Shown: in pieces, positions 7,679-16,799 of the stretch | Position numbering within the stretch: position 1 is the stretch's first letter | How the letters are laid out: every line of letters begins with the position of its first letter | Source of the DNA: a virus | Strand: one strand, 5' to 3' | Virus record (IMG/VR): IMGVR_UViG_3300029397_000033 | Location: 1 to 31,125 of that record | Length of the DNA stretch: 31,125 nt | The notes under the pieces: generated by a model | The model's database searches: none | The model's input: the letters and a program-made list of their open reading frames with translations, nothing else | Told to the model about the DNA's origin: nothing | Translations under genes and position numbers: made by a program

Positions 7679-7877
7679 TACCGCCCTCCGGCTTCTTTGG
7701 CTCAACCAGGATGGCGTGGGTGTTGCCATCTACCAATCCCCACTGGCCTTCCTTTTGTTCAGCCTTCAGGAACGTCGCTAAGAGCTGATACTTGGTCTGC
7801 ATCATGGCCTGGATCTGGCTGTCGATGAGGTTCATCGTGGCCGTGATATGAGCCGGAAGTGGAACTTTTGTGTTCAT
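7662..7877 (-). CDS. Small hypothetical phage protein following the tail hub
   Basis: A 71-residue protein starting with ATG four bases after the stop codon of the tail-hub gene. It is predicted to be helical over residues 8-45 (NLIDSQIQAMMQTKYQLLATFLKAEQKEG), followed by a short beta-like end (WGLVDGNTHAILVEPKKPEGG). The family is not recognised. The amphipathic helix suggests an oligomerising or chaperone-like protein, possibly for the neighbouring fibres. The same frame is open further upstream inside the hub gene, but that part is a shadow. Confidence 0.55.
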   Translation of the reverse strand: MNTKVPLPAHITATMNLIDSQIQAMMQTKYQLLATFLKAEQKEGQWGLVDGNTHAILVEPKKPEGGNADFG

Positions 7878-7881
7878 AGAA

Positions 7882-10800
7882 TTAGTAACTGCCCATCGCG
7901 ACGCGGAACTTGTTTCCGGACTTCTTATAGACCAGCCAAAGCGTGGAACCGTCCCACCACGTTGCGAACTTGTCATCCGCCAGATAGCCACTCGGATCGT
8001 AGGTGTAGTAGCCCGAATATGGCCTGTCAACGATGCTGGCGTAGCTCACACCGGATACGCTGCTGGCTAAGATCGGCCCGTTCACCGTCAATGAACTGCA
8101 GGTGATTCTGTTGCTGACGTCCAAGTTGCCGGAAACACTCATCCCGGTGGCGTCCCACCAGCCGATTTTCGTCATTCCGGACCAAAGCTCATATTGGCCG
8201 AGACACCAAAAACGCGGAGTGGAGACGGTGGTCGATGCCAGTACGATAGGCGCGTGTAATCCAGACGAGTCGAGATATGCTGTAACACCGCCACCCACGA
8301 TGTTCACCCCATTGCTCGTGGCCTGGACATAGTTGGAGCCGTTTTGGATCAGCACCCCGGAGGAGTCCACTACCACTTGGCGCACACCGTCAGTCACACT
8401 GACAGAGCCGCCCCGAATCGTCATGCCGGCCGTGCTGATTGAGACGTAGTTACTGGCATTGGCGTACACCGCGCAGCCAGAACTGTCAATGACCACTTTG
8501 GAAGCAGGGTTGGAGGAACTGGCGAACACGGTCTGCCCGGTAAACAAAGCAGTCCCGGCGAGCAGCTTGTTCACGGCGATGGCATTAATGACCAGGACAC
8601 CACCAGATTTCGTGAACTCACCGCTATAGTTGTACGACTTGGCCAGATCCACGGCATACTGCGTAAGCTTGCCATTTCCATCCACGACGAAGTCCGCATT
8701 GAGGTTGAGTGCGATCTTCAGACTGCCGTCAAACTGAACGCCGCCGCCGAGCTTGGGCTGGAGCACGCCCCCCACCAGTTCCAGCCCGCTGCCGACCTTG
8801 GGCCGGAGCGTGTCGCCTGTGATCTCCAACCCGCTGCCCACCTTGGGCTGTAGCTTGCCGCCCACGACTTCGAGCGCGGCGAGACTGCCCGGCTTGGCGT
8901 GTCCAAGATCCAGGCCCCCGGTGGCCGGGATCGTCACGTTGAAATAGACGACCGCGGCATCGTTGACCAGTTCTTGCCAGTTCACTGGCCGGAAGCGATA
9001 GGTCCAGTATTCCGTCTGAGCCGGGCGTTTGATGTCCCTCACCACGAAAGATGCGCGTTCACCGAAGTCACCGTTCTCTTCATAAGTTGCGCCTGGAGCT
9101 GAATCATAATTGGCGTTGAGACGCCAGATCCGCCCCACCTTCATGTACCAGTAGTCCGGTGAATTTGAAGGTGTGAAGTTGACAGCCAGGTCAAAGTACT
9201 CCGAGCCGTCAACGACGTGGACGTTCTGCGGAACTATGGAGTACGCTGTCGGCGCTCCGGGCATGCCCCATGCGTCGATGTCTACGTATCGGATGGGGCA
9301 CGAGGTGTCCACCGGCCGCCACACGCTTGCCGCTTGGCTGGCCGCGGTGATGAGCATGAACAGACGACATCCGTTCTTCGGCCGGCGATACCAACTGTCA
9401 AACGTATTGTTCGGCGACGTCAGATGCCCGACGAACTCCAGTGGATCCGGAGTGCCCGCGTATCCCAACGGCTTCTCACACACATAGGCCGAGATCAAGT
9501 CCGCTCCGGCGGGGATGGTGTAGGAGCCCACCACCAAGGCATAGAGATCGCCGTCCTCGCCGTTGGTGTATTGCGTAACCGCTAGGCTGAAATTGGAGAC
9601 TTGGCCAAGCGTTGTGCCGCCGCCCACATAGTCAGAGAGGTCCATTGTCAGCAGGACGCACGGGGTGTGATTGGCCGGCAGCCGATTCGTCACATCCGAG
9701 AGCAGAACCAACCGATTCGATCCGCCCCAAGTGCGGGGCAGGGCATAGATCACCCAGGTGATGATCTTGGAGGATAGAGTCTCTAAGTATTCCTTGGGTG
9801 GAGCAGGCACGATGAGTGTCGCAGTGAACGGCCTGCTGTCCTGTTCAGTACTGAACGCTCCGTAGTGCCAACCTTGGGGATAAAGCTGCAACGGGGCAGT
9901 CGGGTGCTGCGGTTCTGGGTCATCCTCTCGTGGAATCGTGAGGAACATCTCGCAACCGGCGAAGTTGCTGTCGAGCGGGCACTCGCCGGTGACGGAGACT
10001 TCGACATTGCCGGCCTCAGTCAAGCGCCAACTGGCCTGCAGATGGGTGACATCGGCTACAGTGACCTCGCCCACGGGAGCCGTCAGGGGCAGCGCAAGCG
10101 AGGCCGTGTGCGGTGTGTTGATCAGGTCGAGATTCTTTTCGTAGATCGGGCTGGCCGAGACGAGATAGATGGTGGCTGTGGAGTCAGCGTCGAATGGTCT
10201 CGGTACATCGACTTGGATGGTGTAGGAACCATCCAAGTCAATCAAGTTCCAATCGATACCGTGGCGCCCCCCAAACACAGCCTGAGGCGCGTCGCTCGGC
10301 ATGCGCACGTAAGCCACGACGGATTGAAATGAGCCACGAGGCGAGGGCGGCGTGAAGCGAACCGGAACAGTGATCTTGAGTTGGTCATTCAGCGGCTCCA
10401 GCGCCATCACATTGGTCACGTCGCCCGGAAGAAGGTCATAGGCGATTCGCTCAGGCAACGGCTCCGGTGTGACATCGGCAGGCTTCTCTCCGACCGTCAA
10501 GTCGTACATCGAGTCGGTGGTCGTTTCCCCTGCGACGTCGATGGACCAGTCTGGATTCAGGCGCCAACTCGTGACCCGGAATTCGCCAATCCCGCCGGGC
10601 ATCTCAGCAGAAGTCATCGAGCACACCATGCCGGGCTCGACATTGAGCGCTAAGACCGTGGTTCGGAATTGCACGCGCCGCGCAGAGAGCTGCTCTGCTG
10701 CCGTGATTCCGCCTAACTCTTCCCGCCCTTTGATCGTCGAGATGCGCGCCGCCTGGCTCTTGCTGGTCACGCCGAGTAGGTTGACGTTGGCCTTCAATGG

Positions 10801-12723
10801 GAGTCCCGTCGAGGTGATGTGATCGGAGTCTTTCCAATTGACGGTGTTCTGCTGGTAGCCGTACTCCTCGTCTGAGAAGGCCACGGTCAAATCGTTGAAG
10901 CGCGACGAGCGGCTCGACAGCTGGAGGCTGTTGAACAGGATGTTGCCGAGCGTGAAGGCTTCAAGCGCAGAGGAGTTGTAGCGGATGCCGAGCTTCAGCT
11001 TGCCGAAAGCCAGAGTGTAGTAGCCGAGGCAACTTCCCAGAATTTCCTGGATCCAATCGCGCAGCGGCTTCTCTTCCGCCACGATGCCTTGAAACGCAAA
11101 CTGGCGCTCGTCCCCAATGCCGATGATCTTGGCGACGGTGGTGTCGCAGACCGTTGCAGCCGTAATTGCCGCGGCTACATCGAACTCGGCCTGCTGAGTT
11201 TCATCCGAAGCCCAGAGCAAGCCGAGCCCGTTCAAATAGGTGTTGACGACGATCCAAATCGGATTCGTCAGCGACGTCTGCCAGCTTCGCGCGTACGGTC
11301 CGGAGCCAATCCACGTCCATCCGCCCAGGCCGCCTGTGACGTAGGCTGCCATCTTGCGCTCTTCGGAGCGGACGGGCTGAATACCTTTTTCGTCCGTTCG
11401 GCGAATCTGCAAGAAAGCGACGCCATCCAACGGATTCGCTGGCAGTGGCTGTCCGACCTCATCGAGTGCAAATGAGTCGCTACCGGCATCAGGCTGGTTG
11501 TTGGCGGCGGTCTCGTCCCCGCTCGTTGGCGTCCCGCCATAAGCTCGGCGCAGCCCGAGCGCTCCCGGTCCATGATGGGGCTGACCATCGAGAGTATGCC
11601 CGCTGCCATACCCGTTGATGGGGCCTCGCCCAGCCACGCCCAACGCCGCGAAATACTCGCTCTCATCCCGGCCCGCAATGACATCGCACTCCACGGGCAA
11701 GGCAGTGCTGGAGTTGACCCAGATGTCCTTGAGCGCGCGGCCATAGGCGGTGTCGTTGGCCACCGACACGCTCGTAATCCGGCTGATTCCCTTCTTGCCG
11801 CCGACGTTGACGGGCTGATTCGGGATATCGAAGGCGCGCCGCGGATCATCATCCTGGCGGGCGATCTTCCGCGCCGGATAGCCAAGCCTCAACGCATAGA
11901 GACCATCGTGGGCCTCGACGCGAAACTCGGGCCCACCATCAAACGACCAACTCCCAATGAAGCCCTTCCACAAGTCGAGCCGAGTTCGTGTCCCGACGTG
12001 GAAGACCGAGAAAGCCACTTCTGCTTTGAACAGGTCGACCTGGTTGACCAGCGCCGAAAACACGCGATCGCCGTTGCCAAACGTGAAGCTCGCCTGGTCT
12101 GCTTCGCCGTTGATGCCTTGGCTGATGCCACCCCAACTCATCAAACGAGGCTGGTAGAGATGGCCACCAACGGACACGCGCCGATCGGACAAGTAGAAGT
12201 CATCTAGCCCGGCATTGACCTGGACGAGTGGGATTACCTCCTGGGCCTGCGACAGCAATGCCGCTTTGAGACCACTTCCAGGGAACCGGGTCTCTGTGGC
12301 AGCGATTTCGTAGCTTGGCGTGGCGGTGGGTACTTCGAACAGTTCCACGGCGCCTCGCCACGAGCCATCGGCTGAAGCTTCAAGCTGCAGGGATGGCTGC
12401 GCGAAGCGAGCCGTGAAGGAGGAGTCGGAGCCATTCGGCTCGGCGACATTCAACGTGAATGGCTGGTAGCTGCCCCGGCGCGATTCGAAGAACTCGACCA
12501 GCGCCGTCCGGCGCGCCGACGTGAGCCGAGTCAATTGCACCTGGAAGGTCCGGACTCCGGGGCCTTCATAGAAGCGCTGTTCTATCTTCGCGTCGAGCGT
12601 CCCGAATTGATGCACCACCACGCGTGGCTCACGCACGGAGACACTCGAGTAGTCCAGTGGGACAGGAAACGTGCCGCTCACCCCGGGGTCGGGGATCGCG
12701 ATAGGTCCTATGAATTCGGGCAT
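7882..12723 (-). CDS. Giant tail-hub/tail-tip protein with fibre tail (J-like)
   Basis: A 1613-residue protein forming the tail tip. Approximate layout by eye: 15-140 an M-like or DUF2460-like domain (FEFFESRRGSYQPF, then GSWRGAVELFEV); 150-320 an L-like or DUF2163-like hub domain (AGLDDFYLSDRRV, LWKGFIGSW, EAHDGLYALRLGYPARK); 430-770 a J-like part (TNPIWIVVNTYLNGLGL, then EEKPLRDWIQEILGS, then EFRVTSWRLNPDW); 780-1260 Fn3-like beta domains; 1283-1327 three 15-residue repeats; the remainder a fibre-like C-terminus with VVxDSSG repeats. The ATG at 12723 lies two bases after the M-like gene; a TTG at 12753 would add ten residues, and neither has an ideal ribosome binding site. The role is to bind the tail tube end and contact the host receptor. 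No separate K or I homologue follows, so this protein may replace them. Confidence 0.85.
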   Translation of the reverse strand: MPEFIGPIAIPDPGVSGTFPVPLDYSSVSVREPRVVVHQFGTLDAKIEQRFYEGPGVRTFQVQLTRLTSARRTALVEFFESRRGSYQPFTLNVAEPNGSDSSFTARFAQPSLQLEASADGSWRGAVELFEVPTATPSYEIAATETRFPGSGLKAALLSQAQEVIPLVQVNAGLDDFYLSDRRVSVGGHLYQPRLMSWGGISQGINGEADQASFTFGNGDRVFSALVNQVDLFKAEVAFSVFHVGTRTRLDLWKGFIGSWSFDGGPEFRVEAHDGLYALRLGYPARKIARQDDDPRRAFDIPNQPVNVGGKKGISRITSVSVANDTAYGRALKDIWVNSSTALPVECDVIAGRDESEYFAALGVAGRGPINGYGSGHTLDGQPHHGPGALGLRRAYGGTPTSGDETAANNQPDAGSDSFALDEVGQPLPANPLDGVAFLQIRRTDEKGIQPVRSEERKMAAYVTGGLGGWTWIGSGPYARSWQTSLTNPIWIVVNTYLNGLGLLWASDETQQAEFDVAAAITAATVCDTTVAKIIGIGDERQFAFQGIVAEEKPLRDWIQEILGSCLGYYTLAFGKLKLGIRYNSSALEAFTLGNILFNSLQLSSRSSRFNDLTVAFSDEEYGYQQNTVNWKDSDHITSTGLPLKANVNLLGVTSKSQAARISTIKGREELGGITAAEQLSARRVQFRTTVLALNVEPGMVCSMTSAEMPGGIGEFRVTSWRLNPDWSIDVAGETTTDSMYDLTVGEKPADVTPEPLPERIAYDLLPGDVTNVMALEPLNDQLKITVPVRFTPPSPRGSFQSVVAYVRMPSDAPQAVFGGRHGIDWNLIDLDGSYTIQVDVPRPFDADSTATIYLVSASPIYEKNLDLINTPHTASLALPLTAPVGEVTVADVTHLQASWRLTEAGNVEVSVTGECPLDSNFAGCEMFLTIPREDDPEPQHPTAPLQLYPQGWHYGAFSTEQDSRPFTATLIVPAPPKEYLETLSSKIITWVIYALPRTWGGSNRLVLLSDVTNRLPANHTPCVLLTMDLSDYVGGGTTLGQVSNFSLAVTQYTNGEDGDLYALVVGSYTIPAGADLISAYVCEKPLGYAGTPDPLEFVGHLTSPNNTFDSWYRRPKNGCRLFMLITAASQAASVWRPVDTSCPIRYVDIDAWGMPGAPTAYSIVPQNVHVVDGSEYFDLAVNFTPSNSPDYWYMKVGRIWRLNANYDSAPGATYEENGDFGERASFVVRDIKRPAQTEYWTYRFRPVNWQELVNDAAVVYFNVTIPATGGLDLGHAKPGSLAALEVVGGKLQPKVGSGLEITGDTLRPKVGSGLELVGGVLQPKLGGGVQFDGSLKIALNLNADFVVDGNGKLTQYAVDLAKSYNYSGEFTKSGGVLVINAIAVNKLLAGTALFTGQTVFASSSNPASKVVIDSSGCAVYANASNYVSISTAGMTIRGGSVSVTDGVRQVVVDSSGVLIQNGSNYVQATSNGVNIVGGGVTAYLDSSGLHAPIVLASTTVSTPRFWCLGQYELWSGMTKIGWWDATGMSVSGNLDVSNRITCSSLTVNGPILASSVSGVSYASIVDRPYSGYYTYDPSGYLADDKFATWWDGSTLWLVYKKSGNKFRVAMGSY
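8743..8877 (-). repeat. Three tandem 45-bp (15-residue) repeats in the tail-hub gene
   Basis: Three adjacent in-frame units follow the pattern GLExxGGxLxPKVGS (8833-8877, 8788-8832, 8743-8787); the third ends in KLGG. The units differ at several bases, so they are old rather than newly copied. Each unit may form one turn of a beta-structured shaft joining the hub part to the fibre-like C-terminus. Confidence 0.8.
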
Positions 12724-12724
12724 G

Positions 12725-13114
12725 CTATTCGACTTGAAGGAGGCGGAGACCAATCTCCTGGCGGCCGAGGCGATAAGTACGGCTCAACGCGCCGTCAAAG
12801 CGCACGAGCCAGCGGCCGATCATGGATGCACCCGTGGGGTCGTAATCAGCGACAAGGGGGTACCAATGGAACGCTTGCTGCGAGCCATTTCTGGCATCAA
12901 AGAAAGTCCGCAGTTCCAGCCACTGCGCGAACGTCAGCAGCTTGGTGATCTCCCAGGATTTGCGGCTCGTGACCGCCTGCGGCTCCGCCTGGTAGCGTCC
13001 ATCCGGATAGCCGCCGCTTTCGCGGACAGACCACACGCGCATCTCACGAAAGAGGGCGCAGAGATGGTTCGGCAGGACCGCCACCGGGGTTGCTGGGGTC
13101 ACATTGCCGGGCAT
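12725..13114 (-). CDS. M-like minor tail protein
   Basis: A 129-residue protein with the pattern of lambda gpM-type minor tail proteins: an early WSVRESGGYPDGRYQ stretch, then WEITKLLTFAQWLELRTFFDARNGSQQAFHWYPL (an aromatic-rich core in which a polymer end region is added to the tail tip), and a final RFDGALSRTYRLGRQEIGLRL. It lies between the tape measure and the tail-hub genes, the place of M in lambda. The start ATG at 13114 is preceded by a 390-base gap that contains an opposite-strand gene. The stop codon is one base from the start of the hub gene. The hub itself begins with a similar domain, which suggests duplication. Confidence 0.7.
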   Translation of the reverse strand: MPGNVTPATPVAVLPNHLCALFREMRVWSVRESGGYPDGRYQAEPQAVTSRKSWEITKLLTFAQWLELRTFFDARNGSQQAFHWYPLVADYDPTGASMIGRWLVRFDGALSRTYRLGRQEIGLRLLQVE

Positions 13115-13195
13115 TCGGAGGGCAGTTTTGAGGGGATCGCCGAACTACTGAATAAATCTTGAGAGGAAACGCTTGCTGCCTGCACTTAGTGATTA

Positions 13196-13441
13196 ATGGG
13201 CCTGCTCGGCATCGTGCCGCGTATTTCCTCACCCCGGTCTCAGAAACCGGACCACTCCCCGCACGACCGAGCAACTCGCAAAGAAGAGCAATGGTATCCA
13301 GAGTTTGCGAGACTGAGGCGGCTCTCTGACTACCTCAGAGTCGGCAACTTGACCTGGTGGGAGATCCTCTCAAGGCTGTGCTTCCTCACTGGGTGCCTGT
13401 ACTTCTTCGCCATCTTCTATTTGCTGTTTACTGCCAGGTAA
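13196..13441 (+). CDS. Small membrane protein inserted in the tail operon (candidate moron)
   Basis: An 81-residue protein on the strand opposite to the surrounding tail genes. The first half is basic and polar (many Arg, Lys, Pro and Ser), followed by a charged stretch (about residues 30-50) and a C-terminal transmembrane helix (about 54-78, from WWEILSRLCFL to FYLLFTAR). This gives a cytoplasmic domain with a tail anchor. The ATG at 13196 has no strong ribosome binding site, so the start is uncertain. It lies in a 390-base gap between tape measure and M-like genes. A 10-bp inverted repeat follows at 13464-13500. The family is unknown. Confidence 0.5.
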   Translation: MGLLGIVPRISSPRSQKPDHSPHDRATRKEEQWYPEFARLRRLSDYLRVGNLTWWEILSRLCFLTGCLYFFAIFYLLFTAR

Positions 13442-13463
13442 TCTCTCTCCCACCTGCGCGAGA

Positions 13464-13500
13464 CTCAGCGTCCGGTCGCTTGCCGCGGCTGGACGCTGAG
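13464..13500. terminator. Inverted repeat between small membrane gene and tape measure (possible terminator)
   Basis: CTCAGCGTCC at 13464-13473 and GGACGCTGAG at 13491-13500 form a perfect 10-bp stem around a 17-base loop. It lies just after the + strand gene ending at 13441 and just beyond the tape-measure stop codon at 13504, where two converging transcripts meet. No uridine tract follows on either strand, so a classical rho-independent terminator is not proven. Confidence 0.4.
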
Positions 13501-13503
13501 GCG

Positions 13504-16500
13504 TCAAATCGTCACGGCCATTGGATCAATGAGGTTACCCGCCGCAGCGGTGCGTCCGTAGCTTTGATTGGTGGCAGCATTCGAGGCGGCCTGGACAGCC
13601 CGCGGAGCGTCCGCGATGCCTTCTTCCACAACACTCTTCCAGAAAGCTTTGGTCGCATTGGTGTCAAGCCTATAAGTGGGTGCCTGCGGCTGAGCGACAT
13701 TCAGGTTTCCGAGGCTCGGCAAGCTGGACGCATAGCCATACTGTTGGCCATTCAGAGACCAGCCGGACTGATAAAGTGAGCCGCCCTGCTGAGTCAGCCA
13801 CACGCCGCGCGGCTTGTTGTCAGCAATGCCGGCGCTCTGGCCCGTAGCGATGGCATATTCCATGACCATGTCGCGGACCTGCGAAGAGCGAATCGCGGCT
13901 TCGAGGTTGCCGCCGAAGCCCGACTTGGCCATTTCCACCACCGATCGGGCGAAGCTTTTGTCGACTGTGACCTTGTAGATATCGCGGATCTTGTCGATGG
14001 CCTTCTGATCCGAGCCCTTGATGAACATCCGCACGAAGCCCGCGGCCGCGCCGACCGTGGCTCCGATGGCCGCGCCAACCGGACCGCCAAACTTGAACCC
14101 GATCAGCGCGCCGCCCGCGGTCGTTTCAGCCAGGCCCGTCCAGCCGCCCCGCCGCAAACCGTCCATGGCGAGCATCCCGCCACCCAACAACGCGGCGTTC
14201 GACCGGCCGAGCGCGGAGAGCTTTTGACCCATCGTTGCAGCCTGCCAAGTCGTCGCCATGCCGGGAGCAAACTGGACGCCGCCGCCGAAACCGAGGAAGT
14301 CCTTCAAGCCCGCCAGGGCGCCTGTGCTCCCAATGCCTAAGAGACCCGCGCCACGCCCGCCGGAGGGCGACGGGATAAAGGGCGGCGTGGAGCCGGGGAA
14401 GCCGCCGGTACCGATTCCTGTGCCCCCAAATACTGGGGCGGCGCCAATGCCGAGCAGGCCTCCCAGCCTGCCCAACATGCCGGAGTTACTCGTGCCGCTG
14501 GAAGGGAGTGATACCCGCGCGCCCGCGAACATCTGCGTCAGCATCGCTGCCACGCGCGAGGTGACGACGTCCTTGATGGCGGTGAGCAACGCGGTCTTGA
14601 GAGAGTTTCCGATAGCCGACCAGACTGACTGCGACTTGGACAGCAGCGCATCGAAGACGCCCTCGGCCTGGCGTTTGAAGGAATCGAAAATCTGCCGGTT
14701 GTGATCGCGGACCATGGCCGCCGTGCGGTTGGCGGCATTCTGGCGCGCCGCGCCCACCGCAGTATCCGTTGCTTCCTGGTTCGCCTGGCGGATCTCGTCG
14801 CGCTGTTGGGTGAGTTCAGCGATGCGTGCCTTGATTTCGTCGGCCCGGTAACCGAGCCGATTCATATTGGCCTCTTCCTCCAACACCATGCGGGAGGTTT
14901 CGAGATCGAACAGGCGTGTCTTGATCTCGTGCACGCGTCCAAGATAGTCGACCTCGATTTGTGCCTTTTGCTGTTCCACCCAGACCTTTTGGCTGAGTGT
15001 CTGTGCGTCTATCGCATCAAGCGAGCGCAATTGGGCATCGCGGCTGATGCCAGCGCGCTGCTCTTCGACTGACTGCAGCCTCTCCAGGTGATCGAGATTC
15101 CGCCGCGAGATTTCTTCGTTGTACTGGAGCCGTCGCTGGACGACCGCGGCCTCAATCTCCATCCGCCGCTTGCTGGCCTCCTCCTCGCCCTTGAGGTACT
15201 CGGCCAGTTGCTCCCGGTTCTCTTTCTGGAACTTCTCCCGGAATGCCGACCAGCGGTTCGACAACTCCGTGAGGACGTTCTGCCATGCCTGGCGAGTGAG
15301 CGAGATCTTGTGCTCAACGCCCTTGTCATCCACGAACGTCGTCCACTTCTGGATCTGCGAATTCATCTCAGCCATTTCGCGAGCAAAGCCTAGCTGGCCT
15401 CGCGCTGCAGCATTGTTAGCCGCCTGCCGGGACTCACGCTCCACATCGGCCTGCCGCTTCCGGATCTCCGCCGCCTGCTTGAGAGCCTCGAGGTTTGGCC
15501 CGGCACCGGTTTGGATACTGAGTGTGGAGCCGCCGAAATCGAAACCACCACCGGCAGCCGGCCTACGGCCCGAGATCATTTCGCGGAGCTGGTCGTCGGT
15601 CATGCCCTGCTTCCGCAACGCCTCCACGCTTGTTTTCCCGCTCAGCAGGTCCTCTCGCATCGCGGCCTTCTTCATGTCGTCGGCACGCGCCTGCATCTGT
15701 TCCTGCGTTTTCTTCCAATTGGTGTAGACGATGGCTCCCGCCGCGACCACGCCGGTGGCCAACAGCGCATAGGGATTCAAACTGGCTAGGTTGAGGGCAG
15801 CGATCGACTTCGCCAGCGCCATGATCTTCTCGGCGAGAGCGTAGCTGGCGAGAACTCCGGATACCCACAGTGCAACTTCTCCGAACTTCGTCAGTAGATC
15901 AGTGTTCTCACGGAGCCAGCCGACCAAGCCGCGCAGGTTGCCGACCAGCGACTTGAGGTCGTCTTGGAACTTGGCTCCAATGTCCTCCCGCAGGTTATTG
16001 AACTCGCGCCGCAGCGCGCCAAGCTGCCCTTCAACTGTTTGCGACGCAGCAGCATGGGCGCCTTGGATCTTTGCGCCTTCGCGCATCACTGCGTTGTAGC
16101 GGAGTTGCTTCTCTTCTGTTTCCGTGAGGGTGCGGCCCAACTGCAGTTCCGAAATTTGAGCTTCCTTCTGGAAGTCGACGAAGAGTCCCAGCGTGCGTAG
16201 ACCACGCGAAGCGCCCGACTCAATAGCGAGGACAATGGATTCCATGGCTTCGCCGGCCGATACGTTCTGCACGGCGGCGGCGTCCTTGGCTAGTTTGGCG
16301 AGGCCCTCCGACTTCGCCAGGTCCATGTCCGCAACAATCAGGCGCTGAACAGCATGTGCCGCCTCGGTGAACTCAAAGCCGATGTCCTCAATTGCGGCAA
16401 CCTGTCTTGTGGCAGCGTCAGCGCCCACCCCGTGCGCGCGGGCCAGGGCTTTGAGCGAGGCTTCGACCTTGGCATTTTCCGCAGCCATCATCACCGAGCC

Positions 16501-16737
16501 GACCGTGAAGTCCTTAGCCCAGGTCAGGGCACTCTTGATGGCGTCGGCGAACAGGTTGCCGGCCACGGCGCCCTTGGCCATGCTCACTGTCAGGCCATCA
16601 ATACCTCGCGAGGCGCCGCGCGCCGCGTTGGCCGCTGTCGACTCTATATTGGATAAGCCAGCATTGACGCTTTTGATGGAGGCATTGGCCCTGTCGACGT
16701 CGACTTCGACGACGAGTTCGAGCTTGTTGTCAGACAT
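13504..16737 (-). CDS. Tail tape measure protein
   Basis: A 1077-residue protein that sets tail length and is passed into the host at infection in this class of phage. N-terminal part (about 1-60): NASIKSVNAGLSNIES followed by Ala-rich helices, typical of tape measure proteins. Two hydrophobic segments lie around residues 285-340 and 895-930. A long coiled coil runs from about 415 to 685 and is rich in Gln, Glu, Lys and Arg. A Gly-rich stretch at about 745-830 follows. By the general rule of about 0.15 nm per residue, the tail would be about 160 nm long, if no cleavage occurs. The ATG at 16737 lacks a clear ribosome binding site and is preceded by an opposite-strand gene. It is H-like by position after the G/GT chaperones. 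Confidence 0.9.
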   Translation of the reverse strand: MSDNKLELVVEVDVDRANASIKSVNAGLSNIESTAANAARGASRGIDGLTVSMAKGAVAGNLFADAIKSALTWAKDFTVGSVMMAAENAKVEASLKALARAHGVGADAATRQVAAIEDIGFEFTEAAHAVQRLIVADMDLAKSEGLAKLAKDAAAVQNVSAGEAMESIVLAIESGASRGLRTLGLFVDFQKEAQISELQLGRTLTETEEKQLRYNAVMREGAKIQGAHAAASQTVEGQLGALRREFNNLREDIGAKFQDDLKSLVGNLRGLVGWLRENTDLLTKFGEVALWVSGVLASYALAEKIMALAKSIAALNLASLNPYALLATGVVAAGAIVYTNWKKTQEQMQARADDMKKAAMREDLLSGKTSVEALRKQGMTDDQLREMISGRRPAAGGGFDFGGSTLSIQTGAGPNLEALKQAAEIRKRQADVERESRQAANNAAARGQLGFAREMAEMNSQIQKWTTFVDDKGVEHKISLTRQAWQNVLTELSNRWSAFREKFQKENREQLAEYLKGEEEASKRRMEIEAAVVQRRLQYNEEISRRNLDHLERLQSVEEQRAGISRDAQLRSLDAIDAQTLSQKVWVEQQKAQIEVDYLGRVHEIKTRLFDLETSRMVLEEEANMNRLGYRADEIKARIAELTQQRDEIRQANQEATDTAVGAARQNAANRTAAMVRDHNRQIFDSFKRQAEGVFDALLSKSQSVWSAIGNSLKTALLTAIKDVVTSRVAAMLTQMFAGARVSLPSSGTSNSGMLGRLGGLLGIGAAPVFGGTGIGTGGFPGSTPPFIPSPSGGRGAGLLGIGSTGALAGLKDFLGFGGGVQFAPGMATTWQAATMGQKLSALGRSNAALLGGGMLAMDGLRRGGWTGLAETTAGGALIGFKFGGPVGAAIGATVGAAAGFVRMFIKGSDQKAIDKIRDIYKVTVDKSFARSVVEMAKSGFGGNLEAAIRSSQVRDMVMEYAIATGQSAGIADNKPRGVWLTQQGGSLYQSGWSLNGQQYGYASSLPSLGNLNVAQPQAPTYRLDTNATKAFWKSVVEEGIADAPRAVQAASNAATNQSYGRTAAAGNLIDPMAVTI

Positions 16738-16799
16738 GCAAAATCTGATTAGACGGGTGATACACTTGGGATCGCGTCACTCAGAAAGGAATGGTCTTC

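Noticed and set aside
11268-11885. 205-codon - strand open frame inside the hub gene, and the + strand frame 11572-12207
   Set aside because: Both overlap the well-supported hub gene and are Arg/Ser/Pro-rich shadow translations.
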